Below, in pieces: positions 34,643-47,701 of a stretch of DNA of 64,000 bases. The stretch comes from Epiperipatus broadwayi (lineage: Eukaryota; Onychophora; Udeonychophora; Euonychophora; Peripatidae): NCBI GenBank assembly GCA_028023455.1, contig JAQFVV010012394.1, forward strand, positions 31,652,885-31,716,884, in the 5' to 3' direction. A program made the position numbers and the translations under genes. The notes beneath the pieces were generated by a model. That model ran no database searches. It saw only the letters and a program-made list of their open reading frames with translations, and was not told the DNA's origin. Within the stretch, counting starts at the first letter, position 1. The number at the start of each line of letters is the position of its first letter.

Positions 34643-37600
34643 ATATATTATTATTTTTTTATAGTAGAATAAGCATTTTATTTCAGCAGAATTTTGCATT
34701 AACTCATATATATACGCTAGATGTATATATATGTTTGACTAATAGGTTAAGCAATTATTATTAATAGAATGACATTTATTTAAAACAAAATATTTAAATG
34801 TAATACACATTTAATAAGCATAATTATTTTTAACTCTAATGCAAAACCCTGCTGATATTGGACTATAAACTTAATTTAGGTTTACAATATTAATTAAGTT
34901 TATAGGAAGATGTCAAGCATGGATTGGACTTCAGATCCATTGCTTCAATATGTAATTTATATTCGCGATTGCATAATGCATTTTTTTTTTGTTGTTTTTT
35001 TTTCTTATCTTTTTTCTGGAATTATAATTGCAATATATGTTTTATAATTGGTTGCTGATGGTGATGAAGTAATGAAAATTATTATACATTGGAGGGAAAA
35101 TATAAAAGTCTAACCCCTTCTAAACTACATTAAAGAATTCTGAGGCTTCTCTAAAAATTAAACAGAAATTTTGTTTAAAGTAAATGGGTATCTTTAATTT
35201 TGTTCTGCAGATCTGGTTCCCCATAATTTATTAATTTTTTTAGTAGTTCTGATGTATCAACGTTTACCTATTGTAATAATTAAAATATTGAATAAGATTA
35301 TTAAAATGGAATTATTTTTTTTTTCTAGATTGTTAATTAATATATGTATTTAATGTTGATCAATTTTTAGAATGTATATTAGTTAATAAAATATAACATT
35401 TATATTCTTTCTATATATATATGTATTAAATCATAAGTGCCAACAGCTAGCTGGTTATCATATGTAAATTACGTCACAGCAGTCAATGCTTCAATAAACC
35501 AATAAACAATTAATAATCTGTTGTCAAGGCAACATTCATTTTAGTTTATTTAAGTATTGATTCCAATGATGTGATTTATAAATTGTGTTTCATTTGTCAT
35601 CTAAAAATGAGAGTTGCTCTGACAATATATTGTTGATAGTCTATTGTTGTTTTATCAAGTTTTTGATGGTTGGCTTTTAGGACTCATATAGAGTTCAAAG
35701 TTTCTTTGCTAAATCTAGCTCATGTTAGAATCTTGTGATATTTTTTCCCACATACTTATTTCTTTGATGTAAAAAGACAGCTTTAATTATGTTCAGCATA
35801 GTTTTGAATATAATGAATGGCAGAACTTCCAAGAACAAAACAAAATATGAATCATGTCATAGAGTTGAAGAGAGTATGAAATAGTTCCTAATGGAATGCT
35901 CTTCTGTCCAAACATGCCACATTCTTATTGTTAATATTTCTTGTTCACACACAGTAACACTAACTTCATTAACACCATATAAAAAGTTCTTTTCTAAATA
36001 TAAAAGTCAGTACTTTCATTTTATTCTCACATGATCTTCAATTACATTTTGCAATTATAAAACACTCATCCTAAACAAATTAAGTAAATTTCTAAAGAAA
36101 CTAACTCATAACTAGTGGATATGTTTGCAATTATCTGGGGTTTGAATTCATTCACAATACACAATAACTGGATATTTGTTTGTCTTTTATTTATTAATAT
36201 ATATATACTATAAAAAAATTACAATATTAAAAAAATACATCATCACAAATATAATACAAGTGCGGCATTACATTTTTCCTGTTTTTAACATTACCTCACA
36301 AATTTTGCCACTATCAGGAAGTATAGATCTTTTAATATATAAAATATAACCCTGCTTATCCTTAAGAGTACTGCCTGAATATATACAAAACAAAATTAAA
36401 CCTGCCAATCATCTCTGCAATAATTCTAATAATGAGATGATATGTATATGTGTGTTATATTTTCATATCATAGCAATTATAATTTTTTTCTTTACAATTT
36501 TGTTTTTCATTGGTTTTAGAAATCCCCATGCGCTAGAACTAAGTCTCATTTTATGGTAAACGCATGCACACACCCACACAACTAAATGTAAAATAATCTT
36601 AAAATGGACTGTTGTCTTAACAAAATATTCTTTAAAATATCACATAGTAAATAATTAAATGATTAACATTTTTTATATCTTAAAATAAATAGTACGTATT
36701 TTTTTAAAATATAAAAATCTAGTTTCTAATCCTGAAAGATGAGCGATTTATTCTCAACTTTATCAAAAATATGTGGACTGAAATCATTATTCTTAGTGTC
36801 ATTTCGTGACATTATTGTGTGTATGTGTGTACATATTTATACAACACGCATTATGCAGTGCCACAGCGATCAATACTTTAACAATCTTTAATGTATTTTA
36901 TTAATAATTCATAGGTCTAAATCAGATATGTGATAACCTTTTAAAGATATTTATGTAGTAAAACATCAAAAACCAAGATTATAAGCAAACTCGTTACAGA
37001 CGGAATCTTTTCTTTTTTTTTAAAGTTAATGCCACAAACTATGAAATGAATACCAATATTGGGTATTTAAAGCAATCTATAAGAATGACTGCGGATAAAA
37101 AACATTCATTAACCAACACCCCACTGGGTTCTTAAAATAGTCGAGCCAATAAATTTTGTTTTCAGAAAATATTATGCTTTCAAAATGTCTGTCCAAACAT
37201 TTTAAAGCAGAAACTATATACATAATTTATTCAAAACATTTAAAAATTTTAAATATCCCCAGTCAGGGACTTTTAGTCCCCTTAAATTTTGTAATTTAAA
37301 ATTTTAACTAAAATATTTTTTATATGTAAATTGCAAATTTTAAAATGGAAATAAGATAAGTTGTCACTCATCTAATCATTAAAATATGAAATGTAAACTA
37401 TTGAGTAAAATTAAATAAATATGTTGTTCTTTATTTTGATATCTTCTTAAGTTCATAATATCAGCAGTGTAAAAAAGTTTATTTATGATGATTCATGTTT
37501 AGTATAAAGATAAGGGCTGCATTGAGAAAACCCCAAACAATTGAAAATACTGACGCTTCTTTCAGTTATTATATTTCTAAGATTTATTATAGACTATAAA

Positions 37601-38835
37601 TCCAATTTTTTTTATTGAATTAAAAAATACAGAGCCGGTAAAATTTAATTTACTCTGGCATTAATTTTGTTCTGCTTAAGTATTTTGCCCACTTATTCAA
37701 ATCATTTAATTGTAGTAACTTTAAATACATTAAATGCATTTTTAATATATATATTATATGTCAAAGAGTTGACCGGAAAGCGAACCTGGGCCAGCTGCTT
37801 GGAAAGCAGCTACGCTAACCGCTAGGCCACCAACGCTTGACATATATACTTTTATTATTATTACTATTAGATGCTATAAATTGAGAGAAACAATAATAAT
37901 ATGAAACCGTTTATTTCTGCAGATTTAGAAAATTCTCAATATAGTTTAGCAAGAAGTTTGCATTGGTTTCTTCAGGCATCAGTTTGAAATGCTTTGAAGT
38001 TAAGTCACCATCATCATCAAATACTATTATTCATTATAGATAATAGAAATGAGATTTTAAGAAACAAAACAAAAGATTTTATGAAAATGCGTATGCATTC
38101 ACAACTAAAAGCAAAGCTTTAAAACAAAAGTATCGAACCTTTTTAATGAGACCTTGTTAGATAAATAAAAATTAAACTTATAAATTTCCGTATGAGAAGA
38201 TATTTAAAGGACAAATAAGTTATATCTGGCAATGACATTTTCGGTTTTATCTATTATTAGAGTCATGAACACATAAGAAGTTTCAATATATATATACTGT
38301 ATATATATATGAGTGTGTGTGCGCGTATAATTAATTGAATAATATATTTGATAAATATCTATTTAATCATATCCTCCATATTTGCCACACACATTTCTAA
38401 GGTTTGTTATAAATTTTGAACTAACGTACTGGGAAAGCTTTTTCAGACCAATCTCTTAGCTATATTGTCAGATGGGTGAAGATCTGAAAAACCGAACATC
38501 CATACTAAAACAGTTATCAGTACAAGCTATGCTAAAAACATTTAGTCCTAATCTTGGTTTAACATATAGCTAAAAAATTCTCCTTGTTTTTGTGTGGATG
38601 TTCAGGTCTTTCAAATTTTTCTATTCTTCTAATAAGTTAATTAGTTAATTATACAAAATATATATGTAGTAAAAGATATAATGATCTGGATTATTTTAAC
38701 CAAGAATGCAGATTAAGCTTAATATTAAACTTTAAAGAAGTCTATGAAAAATCTGAATGAAATTATTGGTTTTATATAATACAATAAACTATAAGCACAC
38801 ATAGGTAATTAGATATCATATGTGAATTACATAAT
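34643..38835. other. Gene-poor AT-rich stretch with one small repeat
   Basis: At 35450-35540, tatcatatgtaaattacgtca, caataaaccaataaac and aatctgttgtcaaggcaa match the unit at 38.81-38.89 kb. No coding region is supported. Confidence 0.45.
37769..37836 (-). repeat. tRNA-like unit (anticodon TCC) inside a small palindrome
   Basis: On the minus strand, an anticodon arm GCTGC / TTTCCAA / GCAGC is perfect and would carry UCC (Gly). The T arm CCAGG / TTCGCTT / TCCGG has one mismatch, and the acceptor stem is partly paired (GTTG with CAAC). TATGTCAA outside the 5' and 3' ends is inverted, so the unit sits between palindromic arms. It may be a tRNA pseudogene or a SINE head. Confidence 0.5.
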
Positions 38836-38945
38836 CCTAGCCCAATGTTTAAAATCAACCAATAGAATACAGCAATCTGTTGTCAAGGCAATTCCATTTA
38901 TGGCAAAAAAGTGCTGATATTCTATTGGTTAATTTTAAGCACTGG
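38815..38945. repeat. Small foldback repeat related to 35.45 kb
   Basis: AATGTTTAAAATCAACCAATAGAATA and TATTCTATTGGTTAATTTTAAGCACT face each other across about 45 bp containing caatctgttgtcaaggcaat. The left flank tatcatatgtgaattac is shared with the 35.45-kb copy. Confidence 0.55.
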
Positions 38946-38949
38946 ACTG

Positions 38950-40880
38950 AAATAGAGCGATATAGATATATATTAATACCAAAATTGACATTAATATTTA
39001 AAATGATGATAAACATATCAGTATGAAATGTAAATGAATAAGATTTATTTTTAAATAAAATTTAATATTAGGTCTGATTTGTTTAAATAATGGACTTTTT
39101 TCTTGCATAGCATTTTATCTATATAATGTTGCTAATCTTGCTTAAAAAAAATAAAAGAACAATGGACCAAAAAGTGTGATTCCCCTCCCCCTCCCTTCTG
39201 ATACCTTATAATTTGTTTTATTTTTTGGATGATTATTTTATTTAAATTATTGATTGTAAAATATATGTAAATTGGATTAAATTATTTTGATCTAAATGTT
39301 TGTCATACTGTCTAATTTTTTAATGTAAAATCATACACTCTAGAGTGCAGATAACGTTTTATAAACTTATTTTACTTTAGATTTGTAGTACATTTTGACA
39401 TGGCCAACTGAAGATTACTAATTCAGCATGAAATGCATCTTATGGATAATATGACTTTTTCGTATGTCTCTAGTTTTATGTTTTAAGAATTGGTGATAGA
39501 GTGGGCATTTCAAATATCTTTTAAAGAAAGAAAAAAGTATTGTACATGAAAAAAAGAAAATGAAGTAGCATTAATTCTTCTTTATGAAGTGTTATAACTT
39601 TATCTTTGTTATTGCATTGCCAAATCTATGTAATATTAATACTATCTATGTTTTTATTACTTTTTACAATGCTTTTTTACAACCCACTATAGTGAATGTT
39701 AATGAGTAATAATAATGTAAAATATAAAAGTATGAATATATAATAGAATTAAATATTAAAAAATTAATGAGAATAAAATATATAATAAATGAAATTATAT
39801 ATATATATCGTAACAGGAGTTGGGTTTAAAACCCTGTTTCAAGATAAAAAGAGAGTTTAATTAGTCGAGCATATGTAGACCCTTTTAATGTATATATTAA
39901 AATATATAAGATAACTAAAGCAATATTAAAGATTGGGGGGGGGGGTCTTCTGCTCAATTTATTTTAATGGAGTATGTTCATGTATATATTAAAAAAATAC
40001 AACATATAAAAGAATATTCTAAAAAAAATATTTAGTGTATAAACTTTATTGTATCTTATTTTGGTTTTAATAAGATAAGAATATGTAGAATGAACTGCTT
40101 TTGTTCTTGTATATAGAATGCTGTTAATGAAAATCCTGTTTAAGGTTATGTTCTTTAAAATGTTTTAACGAAATTGAAAATCTGATAAAAAATGTGCTAA
40201 AAGCTTTTCTTTTGTAAAAGAAAAAATATAAAGACAAAGGGACATGGATCTAAAATTGCAATATCCAGGACTGATGACATCGCGTAGGATAAAGTTTAAA
40301 ATGTTGAACATTTGGAAAAATGATGGGAATTAAGGCCTGAGGACAAAAGGAAACTTCAAGAAAAATAAAAAAAAGATATAAATAGCCAAATGAGAATAAA
40401 GTGGGATCTATTGCTTCTTATTCATATTTGATATTAAGTAGAACTTTATGCTATTATTATAAGTGCCATCAATTTTCTGGGACTTATGAGATTGCAGAAA
40501 AATATAGAGTGTATATGTTAACCGACATGAGTATGTTGGGGTGAAACTGTAGACGTGCTGGGTTTTCACTACCATGACCCCACAAAGTAAATCAAAGCTG
40601 ATCCATAATCCTGTGATGATTCAAACTTCAGAAATCCATTCTATATACCCTTCACCATGTCAATTATTTGGACACACTATCATTTTCTCAGAAATTATAA
40701 ACAGAGACTTTCTTGATGGACCCTCTTTATGGGTTCCCAACTTATTAAACTAAGCTTACTTTATTCATGTATATGGACAAACTAACTTCCCCAAGGATTA
40801 AAAGGTAGCCACCTGTGTAGACATGCACATCTTATTAATCTCACAGCATAACTTGTAATTAGTTCTATTAAATTATATAT
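38950..40880. other. Gene-poor AT-rich stretch
   Basis: G10 run at about 39936-39945 and TA tracts. No gene or element ends recognised. Confidence 0.45.
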
Positions 40881-40882
40881 AC

Positions 40883-41828
40883 ACCTGGGTCTCATTTTAC
40901 GCAATAGATAGGTTCCTCAGAAAACATGTACAAACGAAATCGTGCAAAAATAGATGGAACTTACCTTAAAAAAGGGAGGATACGGACTGTGATTTTTCAA
41001 AAATCGCATAAAAGTAAAGCACCAACGTAAAATTACTTTAAAATTCACGCAAAAAAAAAATAAGGAAATAAAATATGACTAATAAAAATTTTCAAATTTG
41101 AAAAAAAATTGATACAAGACAAACTTTTTTTAACTATAATATTTAATTTATTCAAAACAATATATTTTTATGCATAATTTACATTTTTTATACACGTTTT
41201 AATTATTATGGCTATAAACAGGTTCATTTGCAAACTGGTAAAAAATCAGATTCTTTACAAGAGGAATTACAACTAGCGCCAATGTCACTCTCATGTTGTG
41301 TTAATGGTTTTCTGGTGACAACATATTTAGTAATTAATCTAACAACTAAAAATTAAATTCTTATTTTTGTCTTTAATTTTTTAATTTTCAATTTTAATTG
41401 TGCCCACTGCTATTACTCACCTTTTAAAAATAAACTTGCGGACACTAAATGATTAATAATTGATTACGTTCTTTTTGAAAAAGCAAAAACAGAATGTGAT
41501 TTAAAATGCAAAATTAACACGTACAATGTTTGAACAAATTTACATTATAATCTTGTAAAATTTAATGTGTGTATACATAAAATGTGCAAATCATGATTTT
41601 AATTTCATTATTGCATAAAATCTTACTATTATAAAGCACTGAAAATATTGAAATTACTAAGATGAAAGTTGAATTCCAATAATGTGCTATTACTTTCAAT
41701 ATGACATAAGTGCAAAAAATTTATTATTTAAAGTAATAGCGCATTATCGGAGTTCGACTTCCGGAGAAACGTGAATCACGTAACTTCAAAATCGCGTTAA
41801 ATAAATCCACGTAAAAAGAGACCCAGGT
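40883..41828 (-). mobile_element. Non-autonomous inverted-repeat DNA transposon, copy B
   Basis: The ends are ACCTGGGTCTC and GAGACCCAGGT. The whole unit is the reverse complement of the element at 2649-3603 with scattered substitutions and small indels. Flanks are TA-rich (attatatatac, gtgtatatatat). There is no reading frame. The similarity of the two copies implies activity of the family in the recent past. Confidence 0.78.
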
Positions 41829-41829
41829 G

Positions 41830-42590
41830 TGTATATATATAAGAGAGAGAATGTTTAATTTGTATAATTAATAATAAATTGATCTGCTATTAATATTATA
41901 TTAGCATTAATTCTTCCTTGTGTTTATGTTTAAGTAAAAAACAAATATATACAAATCTTTACCTGGTTTAAGGATCTTATTTAATATAAAAGTAATATGA
42001 TAATATTTAACTTAATAAAGGACTAATAATAATCTTTAATGTGTTTATCTGAAACTGATGGTATCCAAGTTGTAAATTCAAAAAGTTTGAATTTTGTACA
42101 TCTAACTGTTGTAATATAATAAACTTACAAATGGTTTTAGTGCTTAATTATTAAGAATTTGTTGAAATTAATAAAGCTTTGACCAGATCACTTTTGACAA
42201 TTTCAATTAACATCCAGGAAGGTTACATTGGCAATATTGGCCAATATCAAATGGTTATCAAGGTTGACTATTTTAACTTAAAAATAAAATTATCTCGAGC
42301 TAGCTTCTCACCAGAAAATAATGTTTCATTTGGTCCGGACTTGAGTCCTAGAATGTGAAAATTAATAGACAAATATGAATCCATTGCCGAATGAAATATT
42401 ATCTGATTGTCTTGGGATAGGATATCTTCTCAAACAATATACAATTAATATTTTCTCTATGTTGCCATGTCTTTTTTTCTCATGTTCCTATGTCTCTATA
42501 AGAGCAAAATCTTTGGTTATTGTTTACTTTAATACAACTAACAGATGCCTCACTCCTATTATTGTTTTTTGATTTGATGTGATAAATTTA
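41830..42590. other. AT-rich stretch, no gene seen
   Basis: No domain is recognisable in the 65-codon plus-strand frame at 42375. Minus-strand gag-like decay may extend into this region. Confidence 0.4.
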
Positions 42591-42599
42591 TTTTCGTGA

Positions 42600-43460
42600 T
42601 TGCCTATGTTTTTCTAATTATGAAGGCTCATGGACATTTAAATACCAATCCATTTGTTCTATGGTTTTCTGGATTATGCTGATGATCATCATCTTGACTT
42701 TAAAGATAAATTATGTCAAATAATTCTAATGATTTGACTTTCCCATCATGCAACATAAAGACAATGGTTTTATAATATCAACACTTGTCTTTGAAAGAAT
42801 TGGGTATATTTTTCACGACTTCTTATGCAAAACCTTTCTGCATAATTTGAGACTGGAATCCTTCTTAGCACTCTTATGACAAAAGTTATTTAAAATTTAC
42901 TCTCTGTATCCAGAATAGTATCAATACATTTCACTACTCCTTGGCATGTTTTTGAAGATGATTATAGGCAATAGCTACTTGCTCTCTTTCTGGTCAGCTG
43001 TTTTAATTGGAAATAATTCTCCAAATTGTCAAGGTTTTCCATGGGAGTCTCTCCTGATTCATCTCTACATACCTAAATTATGAGAAATTGATTAAAACAA
43101 AAACGTCAAAATTTCTATTTGGTCATGATATTGTTGTATTTTCACAGCTTCCTTTTGGTTTTGTCATTCTCAATGTATTCCTTTTGTCATCTTCCTTAGA
43201 CTTTTTTGTCCAGTCTGCAAACCAGTTTGTAAATCTTCTTTCATCTTACCATAATCCAGTTCTGAATTTGGTTTTATCTTCTCTTTAATCACTTAGTGTT
43301 TCTATTAGAGTAATAAATTTTGAATTTGATCAAAATTTTTCTTCATTTTTTTCATTCTAATTTTTATATTCTTTCTGCTATGTTTTACACACTCTTCTGC
43401 AATAGATTTTTGGACCATTTCTTCTAAAAAAAATAAGTAATTTTTTTTAATAAGTCCATT
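42600..43460 (-). pseudogene. Decayed gag-like sequence of an LTR-type retrotransposon
   Basis: Reading the minus strand across frames gives a charged coiled-coil-like region (KHSRKNIKIRMKKMKK, KMKEDLQTGLQTGQKS; about 43420-43150). Then comes a gag-core-like stretch LDNLENYFQL, continuing after a frameshift as EREQVAIAYNHLQKHAKE (about 43050-42940). The form LENYF...V..AY..L...A resembles the gag (capsid) core of Ty3-type elements. No pol is found. Support is motif-level only. Confidence 0.38.
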
Positions 43461-44095
43461 TTATCCTTGTGCATTACTTCAGTTACCTAGGTAATTCATG
43501 TTAAAGCTGGCAATGTGATAATTGAATGAAATTATTATTATTAACCATTATTTTTGAATATCCAATCTGTTTGTGAACAGTAATTCTTTTATATATTCTT
43601 TTGCTTCTTATGTGATTGATAAATGTAAGATATCTATTAATTTTGAAGAGAGATTTATGTCAATACAATTTATATATTCCACCTACTTTCCACCCAATTC
43701 CTTGGAAAAATATAGCAGTAAATGAGAGAAAGACTCTTCTCTCAATTTTATTATTTTATAAATCCATGTTCTTGATTTCTGAGCTATTAAAAAATATAAT
43801 TTATATACGGTTTAGTTTTTAAATCAGGAAATCTGAAGAAAGTTTCTTTCTAGTTGTCACTCAGTTTAATGTTTTTATTCAAAAATTGCACTCTTTTGCT
43901 AATCAGGCAATCATTTCAAAAAACTTTTTATTAATTTTCCCATGATCTGTCTACATTCTTTTAAAATCAACTCATTTACGTAAATAAAAATACAAAGAGT
44001 AATATTTTATAAATTGTAACAATAGTTATTAACTACCAAGAATAAACATTCGTTTTTGTTATTTATTATAATTAATAACAACAATAATAATAATT
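43460..44095 (+). repeat. Left part of a repeat split by a LINE (right part 47702-47960)
   Basis: This stretch is colinear with 59880-60570 (shared segments include cctaggtaattcatgttaaagctggcaatgtg, tcatttcaaaaaactttttatt, ttttataaattgtaacaat). The match resumes after the LINE at 47702 (tatgataaattattaaaatattgat). The 60-kb copy is uninterrupted and shows the state before insertion. Confidence 0.72.
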
Positions 44096-44172
44096 GTTCT
44101 ACTTTAAAAGTGAAATTTAATGATCAATAAAAATCAATAATTAAAATACATAGTAATGAACTAGAAACAAGG

Positions 44173-45107
44173 TTAATTGTCCCTTATGAAGATAGAAGCA
44201 TTCTGAGACCACTGAGACTTCGAAAAAAAAAAGGTAACAGGAAAGTTAAGCACAGACCAAGAATCATTAAATAAAGAGTCAGGTGCAAGCAGTCTGTCTC
44301 TAACTTTGATTTTATTAATGACAGTAATAAAAGTATTCAGAATTCCATTGTCGTTCTGGTGAAACAAGAGCTTACATCTGGTAATCCACACTGCAAATAA
44401 GAGAAAAATAGCTATTCTTATTTTTAAGAAAACACCACTTTTAATAGCTTTAAAAATAGAGAGCACATCTTTGTTACTACTATAAATATGTTTTCCCGAA
44501 AAAAAAACCGAGTGGAGATAGAGAAGGACAATTTAAAGAAATATGATGAAGGGTCTCGTCATCTGAAAAGCAAAACTAGCAATGTGAATCAATCTTTCGA
44601 TAACCTCTTCTAAACACTAAAAAATGATTAGTAGGTAACGATAAAAGATTAAACTTTAAAATAAAATCAATATATTTGTGCTCAAGAAACCAATGTTTAG
44701 ATTTCTTTAATAAAACCTTATTATTTAAATCAAGAAGAGTGGAGAACAAAGTTTGATTACTATAAATCAGTTTATAAACTTCCCAATAACTTTTCTTATT
44801 CTCAAATGTGTGCAAAGAAAGTAAAAAATTTTCTAAGAAAGTCTCTAATCTTGGATATTCACTCTCCAAGAAATGGAAGTGGAGTATCTGTAGGTTCAAA
44901 TGGAAAATTTTGATCTATCTGTAGCAACCCGAGATGAAAAAATCTAAGAACAGCAATAGCCTTCTGAACATAAAAAGCAGATAAAGAATGAAGACCAAGG
45001 CCATTGAGCTCCTTGGGTTTCTGTAACTGAAAAAGTCTAATGGAAGCACACTTTCTTCTGCAGAGAATCTTAGAACATATTGAATTTATACTATTTTGAA
45101 ATATCAA
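44173..45107 (-). pseudogene. LINE ORF2: thumb and C-terminal region
   Basis: Three overlapping frames (45107-44859, 44899-44576, 44466-44173) contain KCASIRLFQLQKPKELNGLG, YIDFILKFNLLSLPTNHFL and LLFAVWITRCKLLFHQ. They are separated by frameshifts. The last segment aligns with the 1421-1831 fragment. Confidence 0.7.
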
Positions 45108-45405
45108 AGTAGGCTTGATGATAGATAAAAAAATAGTTGATTCTGGAAAAAACTAACATATTAAGTATGACAACTTTTCCAGGTAATTATAAATAAATTG
45201 AAGATAGAGAATTAGTGAAACTTTTGAGTTTGTTCAAGATTAAAAGCTTAATTACTTTTCTCATAGCAATTCTTGGTAAAGCAATTGAAAATCTAAGAAA
45301 TTTTTGAGGTCTAGATGTTAATTGAGATGGGAAAATGACATCAGATTTAGTTTTCCATGTTGAAGATTTGGAAAGATTTAATTGAAGCTTACATTTAAGT
45401 GAATA

Positions 45406-46569
45406 TCAGTCTAAAATCTTTTGTAAAGCTGATAAATACTTATGTGAAGGAAGGAAAACTGTGACATCATTCACATAAGAGATATGATGATTTTCCTCAC
45501 CAAGAGTAGGCACATATATTCCAGGCAGGTTTTTTTCAATGTCAATCAAAAGAGGATTGATATAGGTAATAAAGAAAAGAGTACTTAGTGGAGAACCTTG
45601 TGGAATAGACAAATGGGGTCTAAATCCAGGCCCAAGACAACCATCTAGAGATGTGAATACAGACCTGTTAAGAAAAAGATTTGCAATGATCCTAATGAAG
45701 ACCATCTGAACAAAATATTCCACAAGCAGATCAAAAAGAATGGAAGGTATGATGGAATTAAAAGCTGAAGCAAAGTCAAGTTGAACAGCAATAGGCAAAG
45801 ATTTCCTATGTACTCGAATATGCTCAACAAGAAGCATTGCCTGACGTACAGCATCAATAGTCAAAGAACCTTTCTTAGCGAACTGATATTTAGAAATATG
45901 TGATAAAAGTTGCTTCTGAATTCTTTCTTTAACAATAAACTCAATACACTTAATAAGAAGAGGAGTCATAGAAATAGGACGAATATTGTTTAATGACAAA
46001 GGAATAATGATTTTTTTAAAAAAAAGAATGAGAGCAATAGGATAGAGGTCAGGAATAACTTGAAAATCACTAGCCAAGACATCTATTAGATTATGAATTA
46101 TAGGAGCAGTAAGATGACTGAGATGAAGAAGCACAAAACATGAAATACAATGTAAGCCAGGGTGTGTACTTTCAGGATAGGCAGCCAAGCATTGTAGAAC
46201 ATCATTGACAGTAATGTTATGTTGTTCATAATTAACACTGACCTTCCATATATTACCAATGCTAAATTGCTGTACCTGAAGCTTGTTTTGGAAATATTCA
46301 TTAATTTTAATTAGCATATTAAGTCCACCATAGTTTATATTATCAATCGAGACCATAGAAGGAGTGCACCTTTTGGATCCACCAATGGCCCAACGTATGT
46401 AGCTGCATGTCCAATTATGCTGCCCAGAAAGAAAAATTTTTGCTTTTTTAATAGCAATGTATTGAGAAAGCACTCTTTGCTTATCACAATATTGAGATTT
46501 TAGATCCATAATGATTTTTGATATTTCCATGAGTTGAAGATAGATGACAGACTTTACTATCAATAACAT
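45406..46569 (-). pseudogene. LINE ORF2: reverse transcriptase domain
   Basis: A 387-codon open stretch contains NNIRPISMTPLLIKCIEFIV (fingers), motif A VQLDFASAFNSI, LSIPQGSPLSTLFFITYINP (motif B) and motif C as HISYVNDVTVFLP. The usual YADD/YVDD reads YVND: the first catalytic aspartate is asparagine, so this copy could not polymerise DNA. Otherwise it is surprisingly intact over more than 1.1 kb. Confidence 0.85.
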
Positions 46570-46685
46570 TAAGTTTGCAAAGGAGACAATTTGGACCCTT
46601 AGTCCTCTTAGTGAAGGTGTTAATCAAAGAACTAAGAATCCCAACAAAGTCAAACCATGCATGAAGTGGAGACAGAGATAAAATA

Positions 46686-47440
46686 TCAATTTTTTAAAGA
46701 GAATGTAAACTTCAGAGAAAATCCATTCTGGTGTAGTAAGCGGATTGTTCTATTAAAATGAGATGAAGTGAAAGCTAAAGAAATAATATTGAGAGATAAT
46801 AACAATGCAAGGTGGTCTGAGAAAGGAACTAATTGTAATTTTGCTTCTAAATCATGATGAAGATCAGGAGTGTAGTACAAAAGATCAATGAGAGATTTGT
46901 ATTGATGAGTGTAGAACGAGAAAGAATTTGAAGGGAAAAAAACCTTCACCACACAAAAAAGTCTGTTAAATAAAGGCAAGTATATTATATTGAATTTATT
47001 GTAAGCCATGTTGAAATCCCCAAAACAGATAGCTGGAGATAAAGTAGTAGCAAATAAAGCATTGATTTTATTAATTGTAGATAAGAGAACATTGTTATTA
47101 TTAGTACGATAGACATAAATAATAATGATTGGCGAATTATTAATCTTAATGTCTAAAACCAATAAATCTTTAATCAATAGAGAGTTCTGCAAGCACTAAA
47201 GGAAAGACTTTTATTATTTAGGAAAGCAACTCCAGCTGAAGGAGAATTAGAAAAGGAGAATTTAAAAATGCCATATTGTTCAAGAATTTGATTTATTTTA
47301 TAATTTGAATTTAAATCTAATTTTGTCTCAGACAAACACACCACATGAAAATTATTGGAATCAATCCATATTTTGAGGGCAAACACTCTATCCAAAGAGT
47401 TTAGGCCCCTGACATTTACACCTGTTATATTGAGAATCAT
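46686..47440 (-). pseudogene. LINE ORF2: apurinic-like endonuclease domain
   Basis: Frame 47440-47174 starts with ITGVNVRGLNSLDRV and contains VVCLSETKLD, the N-terminal and catalytic Glu motifs of APE-type endonucleases. Frame 47192-46686 continues with ICFGDFNMAYNKF (the GDFN motif) and LVPFSDHLALLLSL (the SDH motif). A frameshift near 47180 separates the two. These domains nick target DNA for target-primed reverse transcription. Confidence 0.82.
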
Positions 47441-47476
47441 GTACTTATATTAAAACTACAGAAAAAAAAAGAAAAC

Positions 47477-47642
47477 CTATTGATTAACGAAAGTTTCATC
47501 AATCAGTTCTACTTGCTCAGCCCAATCGAGAGAGTCCAAAGATTGTTCATTTGACCATCTGGGTGTATCTGTTGTATTCTCCAATTGAGATTGTGGCAAA
47601 GCAGAAACTAAAACCTTATTGCTGTTAATATTTTCAGAAAAA
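47477..47642 (-). pseudogene. LINE ORF1, C-terminal remnant
   Basis: A frame too short for usual ORF listing reads FSENINSNKVLVSALPQSQ, then TPRWSNEQSLDSLDWAEQVE and stops at 47479-47477 just before the endonuclease ORF begins. A T8 tract near 47638-47645 shifts the frame; upstream it continues as NLNLPHSNHISVF to the insertion boundary near 47700. Position and acidic W-containing tail fit the end of a LINE ORF1. There is no known domain in the remnant. Confidence 0.5.
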
Positions 47643-47701
47643 AAACTGAAATATGATTAGAATGAGGCAAGTTAAGATTGGAATTTTGATTTTGCTCAGA
47701 C

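Larger units (their letters stand above)
44096..47701 (-). mobile_element. 5'-truncated LINE with APE endonuclease and reverse transcriptase
   Basis: The insertion sits between copies of AATAATAATT (44086-44095 and 47702-47711) in a repeat whose empty form lies at 60.57 kb. Minus-strand order is ORF1 C terminus, endonuclease, RT, C-terminal domain. Total length is about 3.6 kb, so most of ORF1 and the 5' UTR are missing. The family is the same as the fragment at 1.4-1.8 kb. Individual reading frames are listed separately. Confidence 0.8.
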
